From: Morinoia aosen
Taxonomy: Eukaryota; Arthropoda; Malacostraca; Amphipoda; Talitridae
Direction: 5' to 3'
NCBI GenBank assembly: GCA_030386875.1
Contig: CM059571.1
Location: 27,212,355-27,276,354, forward strand
Length of the DNA stretch: 64,000 nucleotides
Made by a program: the position numbers and the translations under genes. The notes below the pieces were generated by a model. That model did no database searches. It was not told where the DNA came from and worked only from the letters and a program-made list of their open reading frames with translations. Each line of letters begins with the position of its first letter. Position 1 is the first letter of the stretch. This document shows, one piece after another, positions 35,201 to 45,340 of this stretch.

Positions 35201-35588
35201 GGTGACTTTTTCGTGTTCAAATTCACAAGCAACTTTTTTCATATGTGTATCATTTTTATTATAGAGTACTTACAACGCGTGAGGGCATTCTGCTTGGAAA
35301 TGTTTCACGTTCAAAATTCTCTTCGTAAATGAACTCGCAAGCAATGCTGTAAGGGGGGCTCATCTCTAACTCATTCTGACACTTTTGCAGATGTACATCC
35401 TGTGTGTGCGTGATTACGAGTTCCACATCCTCGACAACGCATTCCTGGTCCACAGACCGGGCATCAAGAAGGCCAAGCGAGACGCCAAGCGCGACGTGGT
35501 TGTAGGCAAACAGTCCCGGATCATCAGTAGGCACATCCTTCCTGAATATAAGACGCTCTTCGGTTATAAGAAAGAATGTGTCGTGTAG
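26065..35588 (+). CDS. B4GAT1-like: GT49 glycosyltransferase (beta-1,4-glucuronyltransferase 1-like), five C-terminal exons
   Basis: Joining 26065-26214, 31334-31538, 32816-33015, 34035-34196 and 35391-35588 gives 304 uninterrupted residues and a stop. All introns are GT-AG and phases agree (0, 1, 0, 0). The protein matches my knowledge of arthropod beta-1,4-glucuronyltransferase 1-like proteins: GPVSISVYAPGTDF at its start, KLLYPVNVARNVAR (82-95), PSDVELYPS (105-113), RVFVFSIFEVEE (136-147), CKSCHRIP (175-182), WEPIYVGT (211-218), PLYDERLSWEGKSDKM (222-237) and LDNAFLVHRPG (253-263). Vertebrate B4GAT1 is a type II Golgi enzyme that adds glucuronic acid in the alpha-dystroglycan glycan pathway; the substrate of this paralogue is unknown. 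The metal-binding DXD position reads D107-V-E109. N73 and N131 are N-glycosylation sequons. The N-terminal anchor and about 100 residues are missing, so upstream exon(s) lie unrecognised or outside the window. Confidence 0.93.
28574..28944 (+). mobile_element. SINE-like family copy 18 (in GT49 intron 1)
   Basis: It aligns from CCCCCAGAGGAGCATTTACC through GAAGTAGCGCTCCCAGGGG to TTAGGGAGATTCAAAG plus AATCTAATCT. Diverged, sense to the GT49 gene. Confidence 0.82.
29877..30169. mobile_element. piggyBac-like MITE, 293 bp
   Basis: TTAA at both borders (29873-29876 and 30170-30173) and imperfect inverted ends CACGTTAAACCGCCATG / CATGGCTGTTAACGTG. Inside GT49 intron 1. Non-coding. The family assignment rests only on the TTAA duplication and end shape. 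Confidence 0.7.
31334..31538 (+). CDS. B4GAT1-like: GT49 gene, exon with the DXD-position motif
   Basis: The acceptor is tacacttcag. The nearer donor at 31523 (TCC|gtaaat) would put the next exon out of frame. The donor at 31539 (CCAG|gtctga) keeps the frame and adds VNFIP, which fits the family, so I chose it. The exon encodes IPTTEELL...YPSVNFIP, including DVE at the DXD position and the sequon NVT (N73). It ends in phase 1, and the split codon becomes Glu. Confidence 0.9.
31539..32815 (+). other. GT49 intron 2 (1.3 kb)
   Basis: A GT-AG intron, AT-rich. Around 32480-32520 there is a short self-complementary stretch with GTGAAACG. No gene or named repeat was recognised. Confidence 0.75.
32816..33015 (+). 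CDS. B4GAT1-like: GT49 gene, exon with FEVEE and CKSC motifs
   Basis: The acceptor is atttcgtcag and the donor CAAAC|gtaaga. It encodes FFKMLKKPDV...CHRIPHSN, with sequon NTT at N131 and the C175-x-x-C178 pair typical of the arthropod family. Its 3' 129 bases plus 165 bases of intron are repeated at 36585-36878. Confidence 0.92.
33016..34034 (+). other. GT49 intron 3 (1.0 kb)
   Basis: A GT-AG intron whose first 165 bases are the source of the duplicated segment at 36714-36878. It also contains a perfect 10-bp hairpin at 33733-33757 (ATTGTATCAC, loop ACGAC). Confidence 0.8.
33733..33757. repeat. Perfect hairpin in GT49 intron 3
   Basis: Arms ATTGTATCAC / GTGATACAAT with loop ACGAC. Confidence 0.85.
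34035..34196 (+). CDS. B4GAT1-like: GT49 gene, exon with PLYDERLSWEGKSDKM
   Basis: The acceptor is gttctgcag and the donor ACTCAG|gtaaac; 54 codons, both ends phase 0. It encodes EWASQKVKPG...KSDKMTQ. The WEPIYVG...DERL block corresponds to WEPFYVAG...DERF in vertebrate B4GAT1, part of the catalytic fold. Confidence 0.92.
34197..35390 (+). other. GT49 intron 4 (1.2 kb)
   Basis: A GT-AG intron holding a 5'-truncated, diverged SINE-like copy at about 34272-34475. Nothing else was recognised. Confidence 0.75.
34272..34475 (+). mobile_element. SINE-like family copy 19 (5'-truncated, in GT49 intron 4)
   Basis: It begins near TTTTTTTCAGCAACC and follows the 3' half of the family (TTACTTTCTTATTCAAC, TTGGTACCTTCCTCC, GGAGAGATTTGAAG). 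Old and diverged. Confidence 0.75.
35391..35588 (+). CDS. B4GAT1-like: GT49 gene, last exon with stop codon
   Basis: The acceptor is acttttgcag, followed by 65 codons and TAG. It encodes MYILCVRDYEFHILDNAFLVHRPG and a basic tail ending KKECVV. The FLVH motif matches the vertebrate enzyme (GFLVHKG), where the His is expected near the metal/UDP site (inference). The internal ATG at 35391 is not a start; it only coincides with the exon edge. Confidence 0.92.
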   Translation: MYILCVRDYEFHILDNAFLVHRPGIKKAKRDAKRDVVVGKQSRIISRHILPEYKTLFGYKKECVV

Positions 35589-35633
35589 CTATTAGTCCTT
35601 CAGGTTATCTGTGTACGTGCCTGCGCTAGGATG

Positions 35634-35639
35634 AATAAA
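35634..35639 (+). promoter_or_regulatory. poly(A) signal AATAAA of the GT49 gene
   Basis: A canonical AATAAA lies 46 bases after the stop codon, so the 3' UTR is probably only 60-70 bases long. The cleavage site itself cannot be seen. Confidence 0.65.
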
Positions 35640-36584
35640 TTATGCAATATTAACGCCAGTGGAAATGTGTCCCTGTCTTTTAGAAATCACTCGAGAACGT
35701 CGCGTGACTTTAATGAACAACCAATTCCAGATATGTTCATGTTCTGGCGTTCGAGAACGTGGCACGTGAAGGAGTGGTGGACTTTTTGAATACATCGTGT
35801 TTTTATTTTAAGCCTTTGCTTTAAATTTACTCGCGGGGCTTAGAATGGGAGTACTAACAGGCTGTTCATTCATCCTGTTAGACTTGTTTGATATCAAATA
35901 TGGGAACTTCCTTTTGTGCATGCTGATCTCGTTACGAAATTACCTGCGTGGTTCTCTAGCAGAGGCGACTAATCCCAGAGTATCGCTGATGGTTGATTCT
36001 GTAAGTCCAGTGCATCCATTAGACACGACTGATGCTGGAATTTGCAAGTTCAATTTATTCAGCAATTCCTAATGCTTAACTGCAGAAGTCAAGTGCATTT
36101 ATGAAACATCATAGATGATTGGCTGAGTGTGTCCACAGCTAACTCAAAACATCCCTGATTTTGTACGAGTTCGACGCTTATATCAGGTTCTTACGATACG
36201 TGATTGCATGCTGGAGAACAGGGATGACTGCCTCGGTCTACAAATTTTCTTGTTCATTTCCCCTGCGCAGCCACGCTTTCCACGTCATCGTGGTCGTTTG
36301 CAACGACGGACAGAGATAAAAAACGCTAGGGACTTTTTTGTACTTGACGACGCACTGCATCTGACGCTGCTCTTCGAGGCCTGTGTAAGAATTGCGTGTG
36401 TTGTCCACGTGGGCTTCAGAATAAGATTCACATAGCAAATTGATATTGTACGTATCGATTCAATAAATCGAATGACCCGCAGGAGCAATTTTTTATGCGG
36501 TTTCTAGAATGATCTTAGTATTATAAAAATGCTGTCTAAATTTCGTTGCTACCTAGGTCGTTTTGAATCCTTTCCACCAATCCT

Positions 36585-36878
36585 TTCGAGGTTGAGGAGA
36601 GCGAGTCTCCTCCCGAGACCAAGACGAAGCTCATCAAGATGCTGAAGAGCAAGAAAGCAATCCCCTTCCATGAGAGGGTTTGCAAGAGCTGCCACAGGAT
36701 TCCGCACTCAAACGTAAGACATACTCGTCCATCTCATCTGACTAAATTAATATTCATGTTACAACGTGTGAGGCTTGCTTGTGTTTGTACCTTTCTTATT
36801 GTACACTCACAATTTATTATACTAACACAACATATTTCCATCGTATTGTATTGGCGGCTCTATTTAAGTAGAACCCCT
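36585..36878 (+). pseudogene. Orphan duplicate of GT49 exon 3 (3' half) plus intron sequence
   Basis: This segment matches 32887-33180 over 294 bases without indels and with about four substitutions: 129 bases of exon 3, its donor gtaaga and 165 bases of intron 3. The two exonic changes are both nonsynonymous (Asn to Ser in EENES, Glu to Lys in KTELI); the frame is open. It lies about 1 kb past the gene's stop, in the same orientation, with no copies of the other exons. The sequence before it (tttccaccaatcctttcgag) resembles a splice acceptor by chance. A non-functional duplicate is most likely. Confidence 0.9.
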
Positions 36879-37576
36879 GCTGCACAACGTGAAATTACTG
36901 GCCGAATAATGTACCAAATCTGCTGTAATTCAAAACTGCACGATGTATGCAACGAGTTCTGGAAACATTATCGGGCATGCGAGCTGACATTCTACCTGAA
37001 AACGGAATGTAATATGGGTATTTTCATATTCCACTTACGGAAATACACGAAAATTTATATTAAAGGGAAAATGAGTGTTTTAATAGTGTCGAACAAATTG
37101 ATATTTAGTGATTCATAAGGCACAGCAGCTATAAGTGCATTTATGCACATTCCTACTGTGATGTATCCGGTGCCAGCGTGTTTATATGAAAGTTTCTGTG
37201 CGATTTTGTATTGTGTATCGATGTGTGTGGTAGACCCAAGTGCCTTATTTGTACAATCAATTTATCGGTGGTGTGCCGTGGTTCTAAAATTTAAGCCGCA
37301 TCAGTGTTAGAATATTTTATACATTGAAATCTACTGTGCGTGGGGTTTCCTACCAATATTAATCATTTAATGCAGTGAGGTTGCGTTAGTTTGGGAAAGC
37401 TGAAAAGAAATCAAGATTTTTATTCGCCTTCAAATAATGAGCTCGTGATTTCTTGGACGTAATTTGTCGATAACTACACTTTATATCAATAATAATTTAC
37501 CTTTTCTTAGAACTATCATGGCAGTATCTGTCTTCGTATTTGAACGCATTTGTTGGGTCCTGGAGCATGTAGCCAG

Positions 37577-38170
37577 TCAGAAAGAATGGTAAAATGGCAG
37601 TTTTGCGGCAGAAATATCAGTTTCTACTGTAAGAAGTGACGATCTCCTCAAGAGAATCCGACTACTGTATCTATGGAAATTAGCACTCCCAAGGGTAAAA
37701 TGTGAGGCCCCGAGCTGGAGTTAAGTAGGTTTTCTGTATATTGAAATAAAATTAATTTCGTTTTCTTATGGACTATATATTTTCGGTTCACTGCTGTCCT
37801 GTTTTTCTGCACCTATTACTTTCTTCTTCATCTTATATCTTGTATCATAAACTTCTTTCTGAACTCACTGTTTCTATGCACCATGTGCATAGATTCCGCG
37901 TTCCATCAAGTCCATACTAAATGGTGCCTTCCTCCTTCCTTTGTAGTCCTTTCTTAAATGGTACCTTCCTTCCTCCTCTTTGGAACGTCTTTGTTGCGTA
38001 TAGGAAGGCTGAAACTATCATCTAATATGTTGCAAGTTACGGTTCCTGGCGCTAGAAATGATAGCTTCAGTTGTCAGAAGTAACGGATCTTTGCGCAAGA
38101 AATAGTGGTTTCTCTGGCCAGAAGTTACGGTTCCTAGCGTTAGAAATAGTAGTTTCTATGGTCAGAAGTT
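37577..38170. repeat. 44-bp tandem repeat interrupted by SINE-like copy 20
   Basis: After the SINE-like copy, units start at 38031, 38075, 38119 and 38163 (CAGAAGTTACGGTTCCTAGC...). Before it, 37577-37643 has matching pieces (TTTGCGGCAGAAATATCAG, TTTCTACTGTAAGAAGTGAC). Confidence 0.82.
37644..38027 (+). mobile_element. SINE-like family copy 20, inside a 44-bp tandem array
   Basis: It runs from CTCCTCAAGAGAATCCGAC to AGGAAGGCTGAAACTATC plus tail. A short internal duplication repeats AAATGGTGCCTTCC near 37919 and 37963. Units of the 44-bp repeat lie on both sides. Confidence 0.82.
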
Positions 38171-39686
38171 TTGTTTCCATTTCCAGTGCGGTTCGCCATT
38201 TTACTGTGTCACCGTCGCGGTTTTCAGAGCGCATTTGGCGCACAGCATTTTTGCTGACCTCTCAAGTCACTTCAGTACTAATTTACCTCCTTTTCGTATA
38301 CCGAGTGCCTCGTCAAATAACTATTCTTAGTTTTATATTTATTAAGTTTGGGAACCTTCCATTTTAAAACCTACTATTTTTGGCGTAGAATTTTCGTACT
38401 CTCAATTGTCCAGGCAGAGAGCAGTATTAATTTATCAATGCATTTACTCCTTGTTGTGTAAGTCTTTCATTGTTAGGTTACGCGTTCAGTGTTCATTTCT
38501 GCAGATGGGTGACATATCAATTTTTCCCTGCTCTTATGAGCTTGGCGTCCTTGTGTCATTTCATTCTCAGTTCGGGTAAATTTTTAGAAACAATACTTGA
38601 AGTCGAATGTGATGAAAATATGCCGAGATCCATGATGTTATTCGAAATTGCATGGTACTGCATTCGTGCAGTTTGTTAGTCGATGTCGCTTTATGGAAGT
38701 GAGGAATATTGAATTCGCGCGTTAGAGTTCGTCGCGAACTTTGACTTCCTTCTTGCAACTCTAACAGTTCCGCATCAGGCCATGAGGGTTCTAACGCTAA
38801 TCATATCACAACTGGTTATAGTTCAATTTCATTGCTTTTTAAGATATACAGTGCTCAGTAAGTCTCTATGAACTTCTTTAATCAATCTTTTTAAAACCCA
38901 AATTCTGTCACTAATATGATTTTGACAGCACCAAAATATGGTTTACCTGTTGTATACAAAAATAATGCACCACAAAACAGCTTTTAAAAACAACATAAGA
39001 GTCTAATACAATTTAACGCGCTGCTGGTGTATCTAAACACTAACGACAGAAAGATCGAAACTGTCATTTGCATTGTGCAACTGCCCAACGGGTCTTGTGC
39101 ATGTCGAATTTCTGCATCCGACGTAACATTTTACGTTTTCAATCTTAAAACGTCAACTGGAAGTTCACGGAAAGGTTCATCTTATTTTAAACTACCTATA
39201 AGGTTTGTGTTAAGAGAATTAGATCGCGCAAATTAGGCTTAGTGTAACCGTGGTAGCTGGTTAGGAGGTAAGCAGCTTAGTTAGATGGGAGCGTTGGAAA
39301 AGCTGCACAACGTGACTTTGCAGTGCGAGGTTGTATATTCTATAGATGCCAAGACCAGTATTTGATATTCTTCTCACATCGTGATGACTTCAGTTGCGCG
39401 AAGTATCACTCAGTTTCAAAGAACGTGTCATTAGTACTCACTTTTGTTGATGCGTCGGAATATTATGGTATTGAAAATTCTTAGAGTTTTGAAGGTTTCT
39501 CGTCTCATCTGACGATATTTGAATTCGACGAATCTAGCGTTAGTGTATTTTGGGCGAAAGAAGCAACCTTCGCGGGTTTATGACGTGCTGGGGTCTCCCT
39601 CGAAGTGGCTCATGATGTTACCTCGTTCATAATTCATAGGTGCGTTATTTTTGTGAGCATTTCTTGTGTACTTTTGACCTTACCGC

Positions 39687-39708
39687 GATGATGATGATGA
39701 TGATGATG
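39687..39708. repeat. (GAT)7 microsatellite
   Basis: Seven perfect trinucleotide units. Confidence 0.9.
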
Positions 39709-39853
39709 TCAGTAATAAAGACCAGTGATGTTGTGTGCGTCTCGTTCAGTTCTTGTGTATATTTTAATGGTTAAAATTAATTTTGTTTTAACGGTATTAT
39801 TTATCCAGTTACCATTAGATAATGGAGGTAAATATTGTTCTTTTCTTCGTCAA

Positions 39854-40209
39854 CCCCTCAGGGGGATACAACTATTGTATCTATGGGAATTAGCGCTCCT
39901 AGGCGGACTATGTGAGGGCCCGAGCTAAAGGTTAGGTAGGCTTTCTTTTCGTTGAAATAACATAGGTTTTTGTTTTGTTACGGACCATCTTTTTTTCGGT
40001 TCACCGCTGTCCTGTTTTTCAGCACCTACTACTTTCTTCTTCAACTTGATCTTGTTTCATGAACTTGTTTCTCATCTTACTGTTTCTATGCCCTTTCTGC
40101 TTAGATTCCGCGTTCCCTTAACTCCATACTAAATGGTGCTTTCTTCCTTCCTCTCTTTGGATCTCATTTGTTGAGGATAGGGAGGCTTAAACTAAATAAT
40201 AATCTAATC
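39854..40209 (+). mobile_element. SINE-like family copy 21 (full length, with TSD)
   Basis: CCCCTCAGGGGGATACAAC at the 5' end, TAATAATCTAATC at the 3' end; flanks TTTTCTTCGTCAA (39841-39853) and TTTTCTTTGTCAA (40210-40222) give a 13-bp TSD with one mismatch. At 356 bp it is a good guide to the full length. Confidence 0.93.
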
Positions 40210-41425
40210 TTTTCTTTGTCAAGTGCATCCAATGTTCGTCAAAATATTATTGTAGCATGGTTTTCTAATATGCACAATCTTGATTTTTAACAGTAGGATT
40301 CGCTACCGTACTCAAGTCTCCGTGTCCCAGCACAGGTGCGGTTTACTGTCGTGCTATGATGTTACTCATTAAATATCACGTGATTATTCACTCGAATAAA
40401 CATTCTGTGATTGTTACTAAAGCTATTTCAAGACTCAAATGACTCACTTAAGACAGAAAGGATAGTATTATTATTGTTTTGTCAACTGTGTTATTCTCAT
40501 GAATTTGAGTAAACTCTTCGAAGACTCGATATAATTTTCGTTATGTTATCTTCAGGTTTACAAGCACATACGCACTACTTAACGGTACATCGTGTATGCT
40601 TATGAAATTTCTGCCAGATCACTGTGTTAGTGTCTTTGTAGCTCAATTTTTCAAGGAACTCTTTTCAACATTCCGAGCTGTTTAGTCTTATGGTAAATAG
40701 GTGTTTCTCGTACATGAACTTGAAGGAAAACCTTTAGTTTCGTTCCTCTTGAAAATCATCATAGGTTAATAGGACATGTTACATCATTTTGCGTTAGATA
40801 TTTGTATCATCTGGAGTACGTCCTACTCTCCACCCGGCCGGGAGTGGGGATGTTGTGTTTTGAAGGACCTTTCGGTGTTCGATAATGTGGGGCTTGGTAT
40901 GCGTTCTTTGTTCTGAGATGATGACTATGTCAGTTCTAGGTCTCTAGTTTTTTCAACTTCGACGTTTCTGTTTAAATAATTCACTGAGTAACCATGTTTG
41001 CCAACGGTGATGAACTTGCCCGAAATATCAATAATGATTATTTTCATCCAATGCGTATTAACGCAGCCTCAATTAATGCTAACAGGGTGATGATCGTTAA
41101 ACCTGTTTTTTATGTAATCAGGCTCTCCCTCCCGTATGATAAAATGTTCATCCACTTTTGCGCTGACGCAGTTTGCAACTGAGCATAGTAAATTTGCACT
41201 CCTTCCCTAGAAATATGTGTATATTTCTAAAATCGTATTATGAATTTGTTTAATGTGCTAGACATAGGAGACTGTAAAAAAAGATTCTATGATAGTTTAC
41301 TTGGTAGAAACTGTTTTTCAAAACTGGGTGGCGTTGAACAGCTGCCTCATCCCACGCCGTGCCAAAATTCACGCCCAACGAAAAATTTTCATGAGAAAAT
41401 TATTGGAAAAGTTTTCATCATTTTT

Positions 41426-41601
41426 AGGTTCACTGCTTCAACTTTTATCTTGTTCAATGAACTTCTTTCTCAACTTACTGTTTCTATGCACCTTGTGCAT
41501 AGATTCCGTGTTCCCTCAAGTCCGTACTAATAGGTGTCTTCCTCTTTCATCTCTTTGAAACGCCTTTGTTGCAATTAAGAAAGCTATAACCATCATCTAA
41601 G
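41426..41601 (+). mobile_element. SINE-like family copy 22 (5'-truncated)
   Basis: It begins in the TTTAGGTTCACTGCTTCAAC block and continues to AATTAAGAAAGCTATAACC. This is the last copy in the window; none was found from here to 64000. Confidence 0.85.
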
Positions 41602-42029
41602 CTTTCTATACTGGGATGGTGTCGTTCAAAATTGAAACGTTTATGGAGCACCAGAAGATGTAGTAGTACTCTTGCTCTGACCTCCACTGTCGTCAGATCT
41701 CTACATTTGAGAATCTGTAGTTCATATATGAGCGACATGTTTGAAGTTTCTTACCCTGGTCGTTTCCGGATGGACTGTAATAGGCCTTGTGTGAAAAATT
41801 GCTTTAGGCTCCTCTGCAACAAGTGAAGGAGTATTTGAAATTGTATTTTTCAATACAAATCTAAGCTGTTAAAAAGTGCGGCAAAACGAAGTTTTAATTC
41901 ATTGAATGCATGCTCGTAACGTGACAGGTGCTTCAGTTATCTTGTGCAAACAGCGCATTTAATTTTTCTCGAAAATACTGTATATATTATAAAACTGTTG
42001 ACAGTTTCATACACCTACTTTCGTAATAA

Positions 42030-42330
42030 TACCAAAACACCTGCAATGGTGGTCACATCCGTGCCACACGCCACAGCTCGGCCACCTACCGCAGCAGTTG
42101 TATGAGCCCATCGGGGCCACGTGCCAACAGCAGAGGCGATCTGGGGCGACGGTAGTGGTATGAGAGTGTGGTGTGGATGGGTGTGATGGTGCGCATGGGT
42201 GTGATGTTGTAGGTAGGTGTGGTGCTGTTGGTGCGTATGATGTTTCACTGTGGCAAGTGCCCCTCTGCTCCCCATACCTTGAGCCGCTGCCATATTTCGG
42301 TGCTTGTTTTGCCACACTTGGATTCACAGA
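42030..42330 (-). other. GC-rich, CA-rich tract with His-rich open frame
   Basis: The minus strand reads HHTHQQHHTYLQHHTHAHHH in one frame and Thr/Pro-rich sequence in another. Both frames are open because the DNA is a degenerate (CAC)-type low-complexity tract. I do not call a gene. Confidence 0.4.
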
Positions 42331-44320
42331 GAACGCAGCTGCTGAGCGAAGGACGTCGTCCTTCTTAATTGAACCTTCGGACCTCAAGTTAGTTGGAGCG
42401 TTGCTGTACTGAATCCATTCCGTACAGGAATATTTGCCATTGTGTGAGTGTATTCTTAGCTTAGGGATATTTATAATAAGAATCGGTTAACATTCCATAC
42501 TATGCATAAGCTGAACTGGGTTCTGCATTGCGTGAGCATTTAATGATGGTTGTGTGTAGTATTCGTGGAGTTGACGATTGATAGCATTCTGAAGAGTTGT
42601 ATATGAGTTCATTTGAATGGTACCGTAACGGTTCAAGCAGCGTTTTGCTTTGATTCGCTGCAATAAAAAATACGTCTATAGGGCTTCATAAATCCTTCAG
42701 CCACTCACGAGAACTGTGAGATGTGAGCTGCAAGCCAGTGCTCTTTTGGTTTGGTGTTCGATGGATTATTCTTTCATTGTAATTAGTGTAGCGGGTATTT
42801 TGACTTTACGTTCCTGAGGAAAGCTAGCGCTTCTTATTTATAAAAAATCGTTACGGCGATTTGTTACCTTCCTTGGATCGTTGCTGGTGGGTGTCAAGTA
42901 GTACTTTTTAGTCATTGATTTGTTTTGTGTTGGTATCTCGCATTCCTTTCTACTAAAATAGTCGCTCACATTGTGCTGCTCCCTTTTGACGTGTTCCGCT
43001 CCTCATCTTGTAATTCGCTTTGAATTATGATTTGAATTTAAAAAATGGACTCATTAAAATGGAAGCGTGTAAAATATGATTCTGTATTGCGTAGGTACTG
43101 CAGTATTGCATCGAGCTTAATGATTAACTGAGACAATAACGTTCCTTTAGTTGAGTCTCGACTAATGATGTTCTTAAAGTTAATCAACTCTTTACTCTAA
43201 ATCGTTTTTTCGTCAAATCATTGGGACTTGTCTATATTTGTCGCAGATTGGCTGGTGTACTTTTTTCAAAGTGAGTTATACTGATAGTGTCCGTATTTGT
43301 GAGCAAGCCTTGCGTGCGTCTGTGTAAACCGCAGATTTTCGTTACTAGCAGTAAGTACATATCGTTATATCGTGTATTTAGGGTTTTCTTTTTCCTGAAT
43401 ATAGCGAGCATAATGCGCAGCTGATCTGGTCTAGGAGGGTCTTTGATTTTTTTGCCAACCTACTTCGTTCTCGAATTTTTTTCTCACTCTTGTTAACTGT
43501 TCCGGCTGTATGGCGGGATGCGCTCCGAGTGGCTTCTCCAGACTGAAGTGCACGTCCGGTTGTCTAAATGGCGAAGCTGCCAACTCAGGGAACGCGTAGT
43601 GCAGATCTTGTTGCCAAAAATTCCTAATGAGAGCACACAATCACTGTCGTGTAATTGTACCTGATTTGCAATTGGGTTTGCAATTTAAAGGGAACCGACG
43701 GTGGACCGACACTCGTGAAGGATTTGCGGTGAGCACCAGCCGCTCGTACTTGCACGGTCGTAAATATCGTTGCTGACGTGCGGCAATGAAACTGTTGTAT
43801 GATGCTGTGCGTGTGCTTATATCCCAATTTTACCATCTGTGACGCGTAATGTCGACTACAGTTACATTGGTGTACTGTAAGGCCAAAACTGAAGCATTTA
43901 ATGAAAATTAAACTTTATTAAACTGTAGCCCTGAATGTTATTAGTGTTTTAGAGAGTAATTTTAACTTCCTTATTTTTTCATCAGAGGCAGGAATTTTGT
44001 AGAAATTTTTTTACCGTTGCAAAAACATAATAGAACAGTTTTGATGAACAGCTTAGCACAGAAAAGTCGTAAATTTAAGTGCAATGAATTATTTTCATCA
44101 AAAAGGTGCACTTTTTCTATTTAAAATAATCAATATATTAACTGTCAGCTAGGCCATGTATAACTTTCTATGTTCGTTTAATTGGAACTAGAGGCACACC
44201 CGATCGTCAGGGATCTTCGCTGGTTTCCCTTTGCATTCGGCTTGAAGCGCTGTGATGCTTCCATCGATCCCATGCTTCTTTAAGAGCAGGATGGAGTTTG
44301 TGGCCAACCCTTTGTGAACG

Positions 44321-44560
44321 AGTGCATTGGAAGTCAACGGATTCCGCAGAGAAATTGCCGTAAGTTCAAATATCGTCCCGGACTGGAATTCCTTTATGGA
44401 GAGTATCAGAGTAGTTATCGGGTCACCAAGTTACGCCTCCACTGCAGCTGTTCTTATTAAGTGTACGTTGTTAGATGATGGACTCAGCATCATAGATCTA
44501 ATATCGCCTTGCGACTGTGCAGGTGTAATCCAGAGCTTACATTACGACGTCCTGTTTTAG
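44321..44560 (+). other. Open stretch with a faint transposase-like segment
   Basis: FRREIAVSSNIVPDWNSFME recalls the REIGVS..TVVDWYNFCRE helix-turn-helix segment of Merlin/IS1016-type transposases. No catalytic region follows, and no inverted ends were found. Could well be chance. Confidence 0.25.
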
Positions 44561-45209
44561 GGACGATGTGTATCCCATCGCTGTTCACGAACAGAAAACG
44601 GTGTGTAATTTTGCAGTACATTTTTCAGCATGGTGACATCAAACCCTCATTATTTATTCTTATTTCAGGTCGTCTTTAAATTTCGATAAAAATTGTATAT
44701 TTCTTGAAAACGTCAACGTTATCCGTTGAATAGCAATAATATTGTTGGAGGCAGGCAGCTGTGTTCGTTACAATGTAGAGGTGATATCGTAATTCCTGTG
44801 GTAATTGTTTCGTTTCATAATTTTAAGACAATGAATTTCATGGTTAGCCACATTTGATAACTTTTTGCGACTCTGCCTCTAAAGAATTTGATTTTTCCAT
44901 CAAGGAAGCGTTGATACGTTCCAGGCGTTGATACGTATGTTTTTCTTGGCTTACATTAGTTGTGGTATCAAAATAGTTGCATTTTTAACTTAGGCATTTC
45001 AAATGTACCTGGTGCCAGTACGGACACTAGGATACGAGCTGCTAGTTGGGCGCGTTGGATATTCTCACTGCACGGTGCTGTGAGGGGAGCTCCGTGAGAA
45101 CTTATGCCTCTCTTGTCTGTGATTTTGTGCGAGTTGTATTGGTAATGATGGAATTGTTGCCCCATGTGTCTCTACTCTTCATTGTGATCTTCCTGAAGCT
45201 GTTCACTCT

Positions 45210-45340
45210 CGTTCCGGTGGCCTCCCAGGCACGCATGCGCAGTTACGCCTGACATCCCCGAACGTGTGTGAGGGTGGCTTTTGCGCCTCCAGGGAAATTC
45301 TTCAGGCGTGCCTGTGCAGTTGTGCCTGACAGGCGCCTAC
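45210..45340. repeat. Imperfect GC-rich direct repeat
   Basis: AGGCACGCATGCGCAGTTAC GCCTGACA and AGGCGTGCCTGTGCAGTTGT GCCTGACA lie about 75 bases apart. Function unknown. Confidence 0.6.

Larger units (their letters stand above)
35661..39853. other. Downstream of the GT49 gene, no further gene
   Basis: Holds the orphan exon copy, SINE-like copy 20 and the 44-bp array. Other open stretches (for example 36127-36435) have no family signature. Confidence 0.5.

Noticed and set aside
42007-42387. His-rich protein gene on the minus strand
   Set aside because: Low-complexity CA-rich DNA opens two frames at once; no splice or family support.
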